DNA from: an uncultured Aliiroseovarius sp.
GTDB lineage: Bacteria > Pseudomonadota > Alphaproteobacteria > Rhodobacterales > Rhodobacteraceae
Assembly: GCF_947492455.1 (NCBI RefSeq)
Contig: NZ_CANLNB010000002.1
Location: 62,001 to 126,000, forward strand
Direction of reading: 5' to 3'
DNA length: 64,000 bases
Part shown: piece after piece, positions 52,436 through 60,895 of the stretch
Numbering within the stretch: position 1 is the first letter of the stretch
How the letters are laid out: every line of letters starts with the position of its first letter
Notes under the pieces: model-generated
What the model saw: the letters and a program-made list of their open reading frames with translations, nothing else
Told to the model about the DNA's origin: nothing
Databases searched by the model: none
Position numbers and translations under genes: made by a program

Positions 52436-53401
52436 TTAGGCAGCGCTCGCGTTCCCATTGGCATGCGCCAGCAGGTGAATTGCGTCGTAGACTTGCGCCC
52501 GGATTGGCTCGGCTTCCATCAGCACTTCGTGCTCGCAGCCGTGCATCAGATCCAGCCGACCGTTACGCCACCGCCCCATCAAGTCTTGGATCGGGTCCGC
52601 TTCCACGATGCGCTCTTGCGTGCCAAGGAAGGTCACGGTTTGCATGCTGGGTGCGGGCAGCTTCATCAGCTCGGTGGTTTCGCGCAGGGCGGCATAGAGC
52701 CAACCTGCAGTCGGGCCACCCAAGGTCAGTTCGGGACGCGCGCTGGCTTGCAGTTGCATCAGCGCGTACATCTCGGGATCGGTGGTCAGCATGTTGTCTT
52801 CAAACGGCTGAATATCGACATAGGTCTTACGCGCGGTGCCGGGGGTCAGCATCAGCTTCCACGGGGTCTGGTGCAGAGCCCAGGACACGCCCCAGGCAAT
52901 GGGACGCAGGGCCGAGGCAATGGTGATACCCCACATAGGCGCGCTGAAACAGGCACCCTTGACGTCCAACCCCTCGTGCAGCGACCGCAATCCGATGCAG
53001 CCGCCCATAGAATGCCCGACAAGAACGAAGGGGCGGGGCAGGTCGAGGTCTTCGGCCAGCGCCATCATCGCGGCGACATCCAGCTGGTATTCCGAGAAAT
53101 GCCCGACATGGCCCAGCAGGCGGTCCTGATCTGCGCGATCCGACAGGCCTTGCCCGCGCCAATCGACGCTGAGCGTGGCGAAACCACGCTCCGCCAGTTC
53201 GGCGGCAATCAGGCCATATTTCTCGATATATTCGGTGCGGCCGGGGAACAGCAGCACTGTCCCGACCGGGCTAGCAGTCGGTGCGGCAGGCCACAGCCCG
53301 AGCCGGATCCGCACACCATCTGACGTCTCACGCCAAAAGGCCCGCCCTTCGGCGGGTCCTTGTGCAATGTCGTCAAACAAAGGGGCGTCAGAGGTGCTCA
53401 T
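52436..53401 (-). CDS. Alpha/beta hydrolase, lysophospholipase (PldB) type
   Basis: The 321-residue product is a serine hydrolase of the monoglyceride-lipase/lysophospholipase group. VLLFPGRTEYIEKYG near residue 49 is the oxyanion region with the typical R-x-E-Y. SVDWRGQGLSDR near 77 follows, then the nucleophile Ser in LVGHSMGGCIGL near 127, Asp in GTQERIVEADPI near 263, and His in GCEHEVLME near 290. It is probably cytoplasmic, acting on lysophospholipids or monoacylglycerols. It converges on pgi, with the SCP2 gene 29 bases upstream on the same strand. Confidence 0.9.
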   Translation of the reverse strand: MSTSDAPLFDDIAQGPAEGRAFWRETSDGVRIRLGLWPAAPTASPVGTVLLFPGRTEYIEKYGLIAAELAERGFATLSVDWRGQGLSDRADQDRLLGHVGHFSEYQLDVAAMMALAEDLDLPRPFVLVGHSMGGCIGLRSLHEGLDVKGACFSAPMWGITIASALRPIAWGVSWALHQTPWKLMLTPGTARKTYVDIQPFEDNMLTTDPEMYALMQLQASARPELTLGGPTAGWLYAALRETTELMKLPAPSMQTVTFLGTQERIVEADPIQDLMGRWRNGRLDLMHGCEHEVLMEAEPIRAQVYDAIHLLAHANGNASAA

Positions 53402-53430
53402 TCCGCAGATCCTTGCCGAATTTCAGAGGT

Positions 53431-53721
53431 TTAGGCCAGAACAGCGCCAAGCTGCATGGCAAGACCCATGTTGCCGTCCACAGCCAGTTTACCGGTCATG
53501 AAGGCGGTGGTCGGGTTCAGATCGCCCGACAGCATGTCCTGAAACACGTCGGCATCGGCGGTCAGGGTCACGTCAGCGTCATCGTCGCCTGCGCGTACGC
53601 CGTCGGCGTCGATGATGATACCACCTTCGCCATTAATCACAAACTTGGCAGTGCCGCCGTCAAATCCGCCGCCGACTTTATCGCTCAGTGCGGCCACGGC
53701 CGTGTTGATTACGTCGCTCAA
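53431..53721 (-). CDS. SCP2 sterol/lipid-binding domain protein
   Basis: The 96-residue product is a single SCP2 domain, a small fold with a hydrophobic tunnel that carries lipids. Visible blocks are GTAKFVINGEGGIIIDADGV, ADVTLTADADVFQDMLSGDLNPTTAFMTGKLAVDGNMGLAMQL (in parts), the last being the family hallmark (FMTGKLAVDGNMGLAM). It lies 29 bases upstream of the lysophospholipase gene on the same strand, so the pair may handle lipid products together; this is inference from position. Confidence 0.9.
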   Translation of the reverse strand: MSDVINTAVAALSDKVGGGFDGGTAKFVINGEGGIIIDADGVRAGDDDADVTLTADADVFQDMLSGDLNPTTAFMTGKLAVDGNMGLAMQLGAVLA

Positions 53722-53906
53722 TTCTTGTCCTCCAAAATTGGCCCTTAGGGCATGGGTGTCCCGAGCATGCTAGTTCAAAGTTTCCGCGCACGTAAACCTG
53801 TTTTCGTGCAGTCGACGCAAGGGAACGTGCAGTTTCCACCAATGATGCTCGCAATACACACGCGAATGTGCCTGTTCTCAGTGGGTTTTGCACGCTACCA
53901 TTCCCT

Positions 53907-54461
53907 ATGCGCATGTTTTCGCTGATCTTGCTTCTCACGCTATTCGTCGGGATCGTCCCGCCGAGTGCAGCGGTTGCGCAAGATCGCGAAGAACAGCTGG
54001 ATACCCTGTTTTCACAGCTTCAAACCGCCGATGACAGCAATTGGCAAGCGCTGGAAAACGAGATTTGGGAGCTGTGGTCGCGCTCGGGGTCTGACTCGAT
54101 GGATCTGCTGTTGCAGCGTGGACAAAGCGCGATTCAAGCAGGAGACCTCGACGGTGCCATCGCCCATCTGAGCGCGCTGACAGACCATGCGCCCGAGTTT
54201 GCCGAAGGCTGGAACGCCCGCGCGACGGCCTTTTACCTGTACGGAGAGCTTGGCCTGTCCCTGAATGACATCGCGCAAACCCTGTCGCTGGAGCCGCGCC
54301 ATTTCGGGGCGCTGACCGGGTTGGGCTTAATCCTGGAAGAGTTTGGAAATGACGCCCGCGCGCTCGAAGCTTATCGCCACGCCCTTGCTATACATCCGCA
54401 CAGTGACGACATAAAAGGCGCCGTAGCCCGTTTGGAACAAAAACGGGCAAAGGATATTTGA
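53907..54461 (+). CDS. Exported TPR protein
   Basis: The 184-residue product has a signal peptide (MRMFSLILLLTLFVGIVPPSAAVA, cut before QDREE), then an N-terminal helical stretch and two or three TPR repeats: GQSAIQAGDLDGAIAHLSALTDHAPEFAEGW (part), ATAFYLYGELGLSLNDIAQTLSLEPRHFGAL (part), and LEEFGNDARALEAYRHALAIHP. It is probably a periplasmic scaffold for protein-protein contact, with no partner evident. Translation from 53907 fits the signal peptide better than the longer frame at 53868. The helicase gene follows after 36 bases. Confidence 0.85.
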   Translation: MRMFSLILLLTLFVGIVPPSAAVAQDREEQLDTLFSQLQTADDSNWQALENEIWELWSRSGSDSMDLLLQRGQSAIQAGDLDGAIAHLSALTDHAPEFAEGWNARATAFYLYGELGLSLNDIAQTLSLEPRHFGALTGLGLILEEFGNDARALEAYRHALAIHPHSDDIKGAVARLEQKRAKDI

Positions 54462-54497
54462 CCGCCCGCGCCGGGCGGCGCTTTGAAAGGGCAGAGC

Positions 54498-57287
54498 ATG
54501 GTTTCCGACTGCGCGCGAAGTGGCCCACGGATCACTGCCGTTCTGGGGCCGACCAATACCGGCAAAACGCATTATGCGCTTGAACGCATGCTGGGGTATC
54601 GCACCGGCGTGATTGGCTTGCCATTGCGCCTTCTGGCGCGCGAGGTCTATGACAAGCTAGTCAGCCTGCGCGGCCCCAATGCGGTGGCACTTGTTACCGG
54701 AGAAGAGCGCATCGTCCCCGACCGCGCTCAATATTGGGTCGCAACAGTCGAGGCGATGCCGCTGGGTCTGGGCGCCGACTTTGTTGCCATTGATGAAATC
54801 CAGCTCTGCACGGATGCCGAGCGGGGCCACGTCTTTACTGACCGCCTGCTGCATATGCGCGGCACGCAGGAAACCCTGTTCATGGGCTCGGACACCATGC
54901 GGCCTGTGATTGCGGGGCTGATCCCCGACGTGCAGTTCCTGCGGCGCGAGCGATTCTCGGAGCTGATCCACGCCGGATCGAAAAAGCTGAGCCGGATGCC
55001 GGGGCGCTCTGCCATTGTGGGCTTCTCGGTCGATAACCTCTATGCCATTGCAGAACTGATGCGCCGCCAGAAGGGCGGGGTCGCAGTGGTGATGGGCGCG
55101 CTTAGCCCACGTACGCGGAATGCGCAGGTTGAGATGTACCAGAACGGAGACGTCGACTATCTGGTGGCCACGGACGCCATCGGCATGGGTCTGAACCTGG
55201 ATATCGACCACGTGGCGTTCTCGGCGCTGACCAAGTTCGACGGCCACCGGATGCGACCACTGCTGCCCAGCGAACTGGCGCAGATTGCGGGCCGGGCAGG
55301 GCGGCATATGAACCATGGCTCGTTCGGGGTGACGGGCGAAGCGCCGCTTCTGTCGGAAGAGGTTGCGGATGCGATCTGTTCGCACCAATTCGCACCCGAC
55401 AAGAAGATATTCTGGCGCAACCGCGATCTGTCCTTTGGCTCGGTATCCGCTCTGATCCGCTCGCTGGAAGCACCGACCGGCAATGACTGGCTCACCCGTG
55501 GACGGGATGCGGATGACGTTATGGCGCTGAAACTTCTGGCCAAGGATGCCGAGGTCACGGCGCGCGCCAGTGACGGGCGGTCTGTGTCGCTCTTGTGGGA
55601 ACTCTGCCAGCTTCCCGATTTCCGGGGCATCAGCCACGGTGAACATGCGGGCCTGATCACCCAGCTTTTCAACGATATCCACCAACATGGCCGGGTCAAA
55701 CGCGACTGGTTTGCACGGCAGGTCAAGCGCATTGACCGCACGGATGGGGATATTGACGTGCTGTCGAAACGCTTGGCCTATATCCGCACATGGACCTATG
55801 TGGCGCAACGCCGCGACTGGTTGGACGATGTTACCCATTGGCGTGGCGAGACTCGTGCTGTAGAAGATCGCCTGTCGGATGCGTTACACGAGCGTCTGAC
55901 CCAAAGATTTGTTGATCGGCGCACCAGCGTTTTGCTGCGCCGGTTGAAGCAGAAGGAGAGCCTTGTGGCTGACGTGAACGATAAAGGTGAAGTGACGGTA
56001 GAAGGCCAATTCGTTGGCCGATTGGAGGGGTTCCGGTTCAGCCAGGACGCCGCCCAGACACCGGAAGAAGCCAAAACCCTGCGGGCTGCCAGCCTGAAGG
56101 CCTTGGCGCCGGAATTTCACCTGCGGGCCGACCGTTTCTATAACGCGCCCGATACCGAGATGGACTTCACCGAACAAGGTGGCCTGATGTGGGGCGAGCT
56201 TGCCGTGGGTAAGCTGGTCAAGGGCGACGACGTGGCCAAGCCGCGCGTGCAGGCTTTCGTCGATGATGAAGCGGGCGCGGATGTGGCCGAGAAAGTCACC
56301 CGCCGCTTGCAGCACTTCATCGACCGCAAGGTTCAGGCGCTGTTCGAACCGCTGAGTGCAATTGAGAAAGACGAAACTCTGACCGGCATGGCCCGTGGCT
56401 TTGGTTTCCGTATGATCGAAAATCTGGGCATCATCCCGCGCGATCAGGTCGCTGGCGAAGTGAAGGATCTGGATCAGGACGCCCGTGGCGCGCTGCGCAA
56501 GCACGGTGTGCGCTTTGGTCAGTTCACCATCTTCATGCCGCTTCTGTTGAAGCCCGCGCCAACGCGTCTGCGCCTGGTGCTGGACAGCTTGTGGAAGGGT
56601 CTGGCTGAGTTTCCCGAAAGCCCACCCCCCGGTCTGGTGACGATCCCCGTGGTCGAAGGCGTGGACCACTCGGCCTATCTGCTGTCGGGCTATCGCCCAG
56701 CAGGCGCCCGTGCGATCCGAATCGACATGTTGGAGCGTCTGGCCGACCAACTCCGCGTGGAAGACAGCCGTGGTGGCTTTGAAGCCAAGGCCGATATGCT
56801 GTCGATCACCGGCATGACGCTGGAGCAGTTCGCCGATCTGATGCAGGGTCTGGGCTATAAGGCCGAGAAGGGCGAGCGCGAGAAGGTCAAAGCGGTGGTT
56901 GAAACAGCGGACGCATCTGCCGAAGCACCCGCGGAGGCTCCTGCCACTGAAGAGGCACCCGCTGACGTTGCGGCTGAAGCGACAGATGCACCCGCAGAAG
57001 ACACCGGTCCCGAAATGGAAGCCTACTTCACCTTCACTTGGGGCGGCTTTGGTCGCGCCCGTCAAGGCGGTGGTGGTAAACCGCGTGGCGAACGCGGGCA
57101 GGGCAAACCAGGCGGCAAAACGCGTGGCGATCGCTCAGGCGGCAAGCCCAAGCGCGGCAAGGGTCCGAACAAAGGCCCGCGCGACATGAAGCCGAAAAGC
57201 TATCAGTCCGGCCCTAAGAAGGAAAAAGCCATCGATCCGGACAACCCGTTCGCAGCGGCCCTGATGGGTCTGAAAGACAAGGGTTAA
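54498..57287 (+). CDS. Suv3-like superfamily 2 RNA helicase
   Basis: The 929-residue product has a helicase core related to mitochondrial Suv3: Walker A LGPTNTGKTHYALERML near residue 16, DEIQL near 98, ATDAIGMGLNLDIDHVAFS near 222, and motif VI QIAGRAGRHMNHG near 260. A Suv3-type C-terminal helical region follows to about residue 790. The last 135 residues are low complexity, first acidic Ala/Pro/Glu repeats (from about 800), then a Gly/Arg/Lys-rich stretch (GGGGKPRGERGQG and so on) that probably binds RNA. The role is likely RNA turnover or ribosome-related. The S4-domain gene follows six bases on. Confidence 0.88.
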   Translation: MVSDCARSGPRITAVLGPTNTGKTHYALERMLGYRTGVIGLPLRLLAREVYDKLVSLRGPNAVALVTGEERIVPDRAQYWVATVEAMPLGLGADFVAIDEIQLCTDAERGHVFTDRLLHMRGTQETLFMGSDTMRPVIAGLIPDVQFLRRERFSELIHAGSKKLSRMPGRSAIVGFSVDNLYAIAELMRRQKGGVAVVMGALSPRTRNAQVEMYQNGDVDYLVATDAIGMGLNLDIDHVAFSALTKFDGHRMRPLLPSELAQIAGRAGRHMNHGSFGVTGEAPLLSEEVADAICSHQFAPDKKIFWRNRDLSFGSVSALIRSLEAPTGNDWLTRGRDADDVMALKLLAKDAEVTARASDGRSVSLLWELCQLPDFRGISHGEHAGLITQLFNDIHQHGRVKRDWFARQVKRIDRTDGDIDVLSKRLAYIRTWTYVAQRRDWLDDVTHWRGETRAVEDRLSDALHERLTQRFVDRRTSVLLRRLKQKESLVADVNDKGEVTVEGQFVGRLEGFRFSQDAAQTPEEAKTLRAASLKALAPEFHLRADRFYNAPDTEMDFTEQGGLMWGELAVGKLVKGDDVAKPRVQAFVDDEAGADVAEKVTRRLQHFIDRKVQALFEPLSAIEKDETLTGMARGFGFRMIENLGIIPRDQVAGEVKDLDQDARGALRKHGVRFGQFTIFMPLLLKPAPTRLRLVLDSLWKGLAEFPESPPPGLVTIPVVEGVDHSAYLLSGYRPAGARAIRIDMLERLADQLRVEDSRGGFEAKADMLSITGMTLEQFADLMQGLGYKAEKGEREKVKAVVETADASAEAPAEAPATEEAPADVAAEATDAPAEDTGPEMEAYFTFTWGGFGRARQGGGGKPRGERGQGKPGGKTRGDRSGGKPKRGKGPNKGPRDMKPKSYQSGPKKEKAIDPDNPFAAALMGLKDKG

Positions 57288-57293
57288 GCCGCG

Positions 57294-57722
57294 ATGGCGG
57301 ATGCACAGGGGAAGGGCGGAACACCGCCCGCCCCAACCGGATCGAAAATGCGTGTGGACAAGTGGTTGTGGCATGCGCGTTTTTTCAAGACCCGCGGACT
57401 GGCCAGTAAATTGGTCTCGGCCGGACATGTCCGGGTTAATAGCGATAAAATCGCGAAAGCCTCTCATGGAATCACAGCGGGCGATGTTCTGACCTTTCCG
57501 CAGGCTAAACAGGTGCGCCTGATCCGTATTCTGGCCCTGTCAACGCGCCGTGGCCCGGCACCGGAAGCCCAAGCGCTGTACGAAGACCTTGATCCGCCCG
57601 CCAAGCAGACGGACAATGTTCCGCAATCACAAGCATCTGCGCTAAAAATGGTTGGGAAGGGGCGTCCGACTAAGAAAGATCGTCGCATCTTGGATCAAAC
57701 CCGCAGGACTATGCTTGATTGA
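57294..57722 (+). CDS. S4-domain RNA-binding protein (Hsp15-like)
   Basis: The 142-residue product has an S4 domain at residues 19-75: MRVDKWLWHARFFKTRGLASKLVSAGHVRVNSDKI (in parts) and ITAGDVLTFPQ. In E. coli the related Hsp15 binds stalled 50S subunits carrying peptidyl-tRNA. The C-terminal tail is basic (GKGRPTKKDRRILDQTRRT), as in that family. It lies six bases after the Suv3-like helicase gene and 49 before fdxA, so an RNA-handling operon is likely. Confidence 0.9.
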   Translation: MADAQGKGGTPPAPTGSKMRVDKWLWHARFFKTRGLASKLVSAGHVRVNSDKIAKASHGITAGDVLTFPQAKQVRLIRILALSTRRGPAPEAQALYEDLDPPAKQTDNVPQSQASALKMVGKGRPTKKDRRILDQTRRTMLD

Positions 57723-57771
57723 TCCGGCGCGCTGTCCTAAGTGAAGCCGAGACCAAATTGAAGGTGCCACA

Positions 57772-58107
57772 ATGACCTATGTCGTCCAAGACAACTGCAT
57801 CGCCTGCAAATACACCGATTGCGTGGAAGTTTGCCCCGTAGACTGTTTCTATGAAGGTGAGAACATGCTGGTCATCCACCCGGACGAATGCATCGACTGT
57901 GGTGTGTGTGAACCGGAATGCCCGGCCGACGCCATCCGCGCCGATACCGAGCCGGGGACGGAAAAATGGGTCGAGTTCAACCGTAAGTACTCGGAACTGT
58001 GGCCGGTCATCATCGAGCGCAAAGATCCGCTGCCGGAAGCTGAAGAGCGTGATGGCGAAGAGGGTAAGCTCGAGAAATATTTCTCGGAAGCACCAGCTGA
58101 GCAGTAA
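57772..58107 (+). CDS. fdxA: 7Fe-8S type ferredoxin FdxA
   Basis: This is a small electron carrier. The 111-residue product begins [22 protein letters not shown], quoted in part: the first cluster motif is [14 protein letters not shown], in which the spacing favours a 3Fe-4S site with one cysteine displaced, and the second is [12 protein letters not shown] for 4Fe-4S. The C-terminal extension ([12 protein letters not shown] and an acidic tail) is the FdxA type found in alphaproteobacteria and in relatives of the Azotobacter ferredoxin. It follows the S4 gene at 49 bases. Confidence 0.94.
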   Translation: MTYVVQDNCIACKYTDCVEVCPVDCFYEGENMLVIHPDECIDCGVCEPECPADAIRADTEPGTEKWVEFNRKYSELWPVIIERKDPLPEAEERDGEEGKLEKYFSEAPAEQ

Positions 58108-58155
58108 GGTCTGTCTGCCGTAAGGCGGGCAACATCTGCACCTGCGGGCAGAGTT

Positions 58156-58169
58156 TGACCGATCGGTCA
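58156..58169. promoter_or_regulatory. TetR-type palindrome after fdxA
   Basis: TGACCGATCGGTCA is a perfect 14-base palindrome of the TGACC-N4-GGTCA kind used by TetR-family regulators. A second inverted repeat, TATACC-N10-GGTATA, follows at 58194-58215. They lie in the 276-base gap between fdxA and carD. Confidence 0.5.
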
Positions 58170-58211
58170 GGCTTCTGCATTGCAGCGCTTTTCTATACCT
58201 GATTTTTATGG

Positions 58212-58274
58212 TATACTTATTCCAAATCTTGGGTCGATCATGACGCCCTGTACCTGAGGCAGGGCGTTTTATTT
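58212..58274 (+). ncRNA. Possible short RNA gene ending at a terminator
   Basis: A TATACT -10 element (58212-58217) followed by about 50 bases and the terminator hairpin at 58243-58274 could encode a short transcript starting near 58225. The -35 region (TTTTCT at 58189) is poor, so the hairpin may only be the fdxA terminator. Confidence 0.25.
58243..58274 (+). terminator. Terminator between fdxA and carD
   Basis: ACGCCCTG (58243-58250) pairs with CAGGGCGT (58260-58267) over a 9-base loop, followed by TTTTATTT. Confidence 0.88.
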
Positions 58275-58383
58275 CGGTGAGTCGTGACATTTTGATGGCG
58301 GGCTAACGGCGCCGCCACCCATTTTTGTCTGACCCCGCCAACCATGACACCCGACTGTAACAACAACGCGAAGGATCGCATAC

Positions 58384-58896
58384 ATGAGCAAGAAGAAACT
58401 GGATTTCCGCCCGAACGAATACGTAGTCTATCCCGCCCACGGCGTTGGACAGATCGTGTCGATCGAAGAGCAGGAAATTGCCGGGATCGAGCTTGAACTG
58501 TTCGTTATCTCGTTTGAGAAAGACAAGATGACGCTGCGGGTGCCCACCAACAAAGCCACCGAAGTTGGCATGCGCGGGTTGTCCAGCCCGGACGAGATTT
58601 CCAAGGCGATGACCACCCTGAAAGGCAAGGCCCGTGTGAAACGCGCCATGTGGTCGCGCCGTGCACAGGAATATGAACAGAAGATCAACTCGGGCGACCT
58701 GATCGCCATCGCCGAGGTTGTGCGCGACCTGCACCGCACGGATGATCAGCGCGAGCAGAGCTATTCCGAGCGTCAGCTGTATGAAGCAGCACTTGAGCGC
58801 CTGACCCGCGAAGTCGCTGCCGTGGGTGGTGGTGACGAGCTGGCCGCACAGAAAAAGGTCTCGGACGTTCTGATGTCGCGCGCTGCTGCTGCGTAA
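58384..58896 (+). CDS. carD: CarD/CdnL-family RNA polymerase-binding regulator
   Basis: CarD-type proteins bind the RNA polymerase beta subunit and stabilise open promoter complexes, mainly at rRNA and housekeeping promoters. The 170-residue product has the N-terminal Tudor-like interaction domain (FRPNEYVVYPAHGVGQIVSIEEQEIAGIELELF, quoted in part as EYVVYPAHGVGQIVSIEEQ) and the C-terminal helical DNA-binding part (WSRRAQEYEQKINSGDLIAI, EVVRDLHR, SYSERQLYEAALERL). A CGAAGGAT site precedes the ATG. It is a single-gene unit between two terminators. Confidence 0.93.
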   Translation: MSKKKLDFRPNEYVVYPAHGVGQIVSIEEQEIAGIELELFVISFEKDKMTLRVPTNKATEVGMRGLSSPDEISKAMTTLKGKARVKRAMWSRRAQEYEQKINSGDLIAIAEVVRDLHRTDDQREQSYSERQLYEAALERLTREVAAVGGGDELAAQKKVSDVLMSRAAAA

Positions 58897-58917
58897 GTCT
58901 TTCATAAGTCTTGAAGA

Positions 58918-58948
58918 AAGCCGTCTGCCCCAAGGTAGGCGGCTTTTT
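58918..58948 (+). terminator. Terminator of carD
   Basis: AAGCCGTCTGCC (58918-58929) pairs with GGTAGGCGGCTT (58934-58945), with wobble pairs, over CCAA, followed by a T-run to 58948. It borders the cobS stop on the other strand. Confidence 0.85.
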
Positions 58949-59725
58949 CTATGCGATCAGGCTGACCATAACCGCCAGTCCGATGATCTCGCTGACTTGT
59001 TGTGATGCGCCCAACACGTCGCCGGTTTGCCCGCCGATCTTGGTGTTCGCCAAAGCAGCCAAGGCAAAGGCGCCAAGGCCGACATAGGCCAACACCGGGA
59101 ACAGCGCATGTGGCATCAGGGTCAGCACCACGAGCGCTGTCACACCACACGCGATCCAAGCGGTGCGCGCGGGCGGACGTCCCACTTGGCTGGCCAGCCC
59201 CGCGCCGCGCGCGTTGGGAAGGGCAGCCATCAGAAGCACCATAGGAAGGCGACTGCAGACGCCGATGACCACCAACGCGGTCAGCGCGCCGGGGGCGGTC
59301 AGCACAGCAGCAAGGGCCGTCGCACGCAGCCCCAAGGACAGCACCAGTGCGATCACCCCATAGGCGCCAATCCGGCTGTCCTTCATGATCTCGAGCCGCC
59401 GGTCGCGCGCGTACCCGCCCCAGAAACCGTCGGCGACATCGGCCAGACCATCCTCGTGCAGGGCGCCGGTGACCATGATTTGCCCCAGAAGCGCCAGACA
59501 GGCTGCGAAGAGCGGTGGAAGGCCGACAGTAACGGCACCAACACCCAAACCCCAGCCGATCAGGGCAGGGACAATCCCCGCCAATGGCCACGCCCAGGCC
59601 GATCGCGCCGCCCGCTGGGTTGCCAGCGTCGTGTCCACTCGTATCGGTAGACGGGTCAAAAGCCCAATCGCCGCTGGGATATCCGCAGGATGCAGGATCG
59701 CCGTCGATCTGTCGTGTTTCGTCAT
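58949..59725 (-). CDS. cobS: Adenosylcobinamide-GDP ribazoletransferase (cobalamin synthase)
   Basis: This membrane enzyme (CobS in enteric naming, CobV in Pseudomonas naming) joins adenosylcobinamide-GDP to alpha-ribazole, the last step of B12 synthesis. The 258-residue product has five or six hydrophobic segments and the family motif [18 protein letters not shown] near residue 87 with [16 protein letters not shown] after it. The latter contains the metal-binding acidic residues. MTKHDRST at 59725 is the chosen start; the longer frame would overlap the cobT promoter. It is divergent from cobT. Confidence 0.93.
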   Translation of the reverse strand: MTKHDRSTAILHPADIPAAIGLLTRLPIRVDTTLATQRAARSAWAWPLAGIVPALIGWGLGVGAVTVGLPPLFAACLALLGQIMVTGALHEDGLADVADGFWGGYARDRRLEIMKDSRIGAYGVIALVLSLGLRATALAAVLTAPGALTALVVIGVCSRLPMVLLMAALPNARGAGLASQVGRPPARTAWIACGVTALVVLTLMPHALFPVLAYVGLGAFALAALANTKIGGQTGDVLGASQQVSEIIGLAVMVSLIA

Positions 59726-59806
59726 ATTTGGTCTTTTGCAGTCTGGTTGCAGTTCAATCCCATCGGTAAAGAGGGTGAGGAAATGAATCAATCAAGGAGT
59801 CTCGCC

Positions 59807-60826
59807 ATGTCGCAACAGCCATTCTCGACCCTGGCCGAGTTCAAGGCGCTGCTTGAGGCGGCGAACGGGCCGGATACGGCGGCGATCCAAGCGGCGGAAG
59901 AGCGGAACGGCCAGCTGACCAAACCGCCGGGAGCGTTGGGCCGGTTGGAAGAGCTGGCGATCTGGGTGGCGGGTTGGCAGGGCAATGGTCGCCCTGAGCT
60001 GAACGCGCCTCAGGTTGTAGTCTTTGCGGGCAATCACGGCGTGACTGCACAGGGCGTGTCGGCTTTCCCGGCGGAAGTGACCGAGCAGATGGTTCTGAAC
60101 TTCCAGCATGGCGGGGCGGCGATCAACCAACTGTCCAAAGCCGCTGGCGCGCAGATGGACGTCCATGCGCTGGAGCTGGACCGCCCGACCGGCGATTTCA
60201 CGCAAGGCCCCGCGATGAGCGAGGACGAGGTCGTCGCAGCCCTTCTGGTCGGTTGGAATGCGGTCAGCGATAGTGCCGACCTTCTGGTGACCGGCGAGAT
60301 GGGGATCGGTAACACGACCTCTGCTGCCGCGCTGTTCCTGGCGCTCTATGGCGGCGAGGCCGAAGACTGGGTTGGACGTGGCACAGGCGTGGATGATGAC
60401 GGTCTGGCGTTGAAGGCCCGCGTGATCCGCGAGGGGCTGGCGGCCAACGCCTCGGCCGCTGGAAACGGGCTGGAGGCACTGCGTTGTTTGGGTGGACGCG
60501 AGGTGGCGGCAATGGCTGGTGCCATGGCGCGTGCGCGTGTGTTGGGCGTGCCGGTGATCATCGATGGCTTCATCTCGACCGCGGCGGCTGCCTGTCTGCT
60601 TGAGGCTGTGCCGGGTGTGCTTGACCACGCGGTTGCGGGCCATGTCTCGGCCGAGCTGGCCCATGCCAACGCCTTGGAGCGCATCGGCAAAGCGCCGCTT
60701 CTGTCGCTGGGGATGCGTCTGGGCGAGGGGTCCGGTGCAGGCGTCGCGATCAACATCCTGAAAGCCGCCATCGCGTGCCATTCGGGCATGGCGACCTTCG
60801 CTGAAGCAGGCGTGTCGGACGGCTAA
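59807..60826 (+). CDS. cobT: Nicotinate-nucleotide-dimethylbenzimidazole phosphoribosyltransferase
   Basis: The enzyme (CobT in enteric naming, CobU in Pseudomonas naming) makes alpha-ribazole phosphate, the lower ligand precursor that CobS uses. The 339-residue product has [20 protein letters not shown] near residue 42, [17 protein letters not shown] near 73, the [13 protein letters not shown] phosphate loop near 163, and the catalytic Glu in [12 protein letters not shown] near the C-terminus. AAGGAG before the ATG at 59807 selects it; 59783 is an alternative. It is divergent from cobS, with 81 bases between the two starts. Confidence 0.94.
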   Translation: MSQQPFSTLAEFKALLEAANGPDTAAIQAAEERNGQLTKPPGALGRLEELAIWVAGWQGNGRPELNAPQVVVFAGNHGVTAQGVSAFPAEVTEQMVLNFQHGGAAINQLSKAAGAQMDVHALELDRPTGDFTQGPAMSEDEVVAALLVGWNAVSDSADLLVTGEMGIGNTTSAAALFLALYGGEAEDWVGRGTGVDDDGLALKARVIREGLAANASAAGNGLEALRCLGGREVAAMAGAMARARVLGVPVIIDGFISTAAAACLLEAVPGVLDHAVAGHVSAELAHANALERIGKAPLLSLGMRLGEGSGAGVAINILKAAIACHSGMATFAEAGVSDG

Positions 60827-60845
60827 TCGCCTCTGACTTTGAATA

Positions 60846-60885
60846 AAAACGGGCCGAAGCGTGACAGCGTTTCGGCCCTTTTTTG
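60846..60885. terminator. Bidirectional terminator, cobT / fusion protein gene
   Basis: GGGCCGAA (60851-60858) pairs with TTCGGCCC (60871-60878) with A5 before and T6 after, serving both convergent genes. Confidence 0.88.
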
Positions 60886-60895
60886 TCTGATCACA

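Noticed and set aside
52398-52452. Terminator between pgi and the lysophospholipase gene
   Set aside because: AGCGCCTAAT and ATTAGGCAGCGCT are only imperfectly complementary, no T-run follows, and one arm lies in coding sequence.
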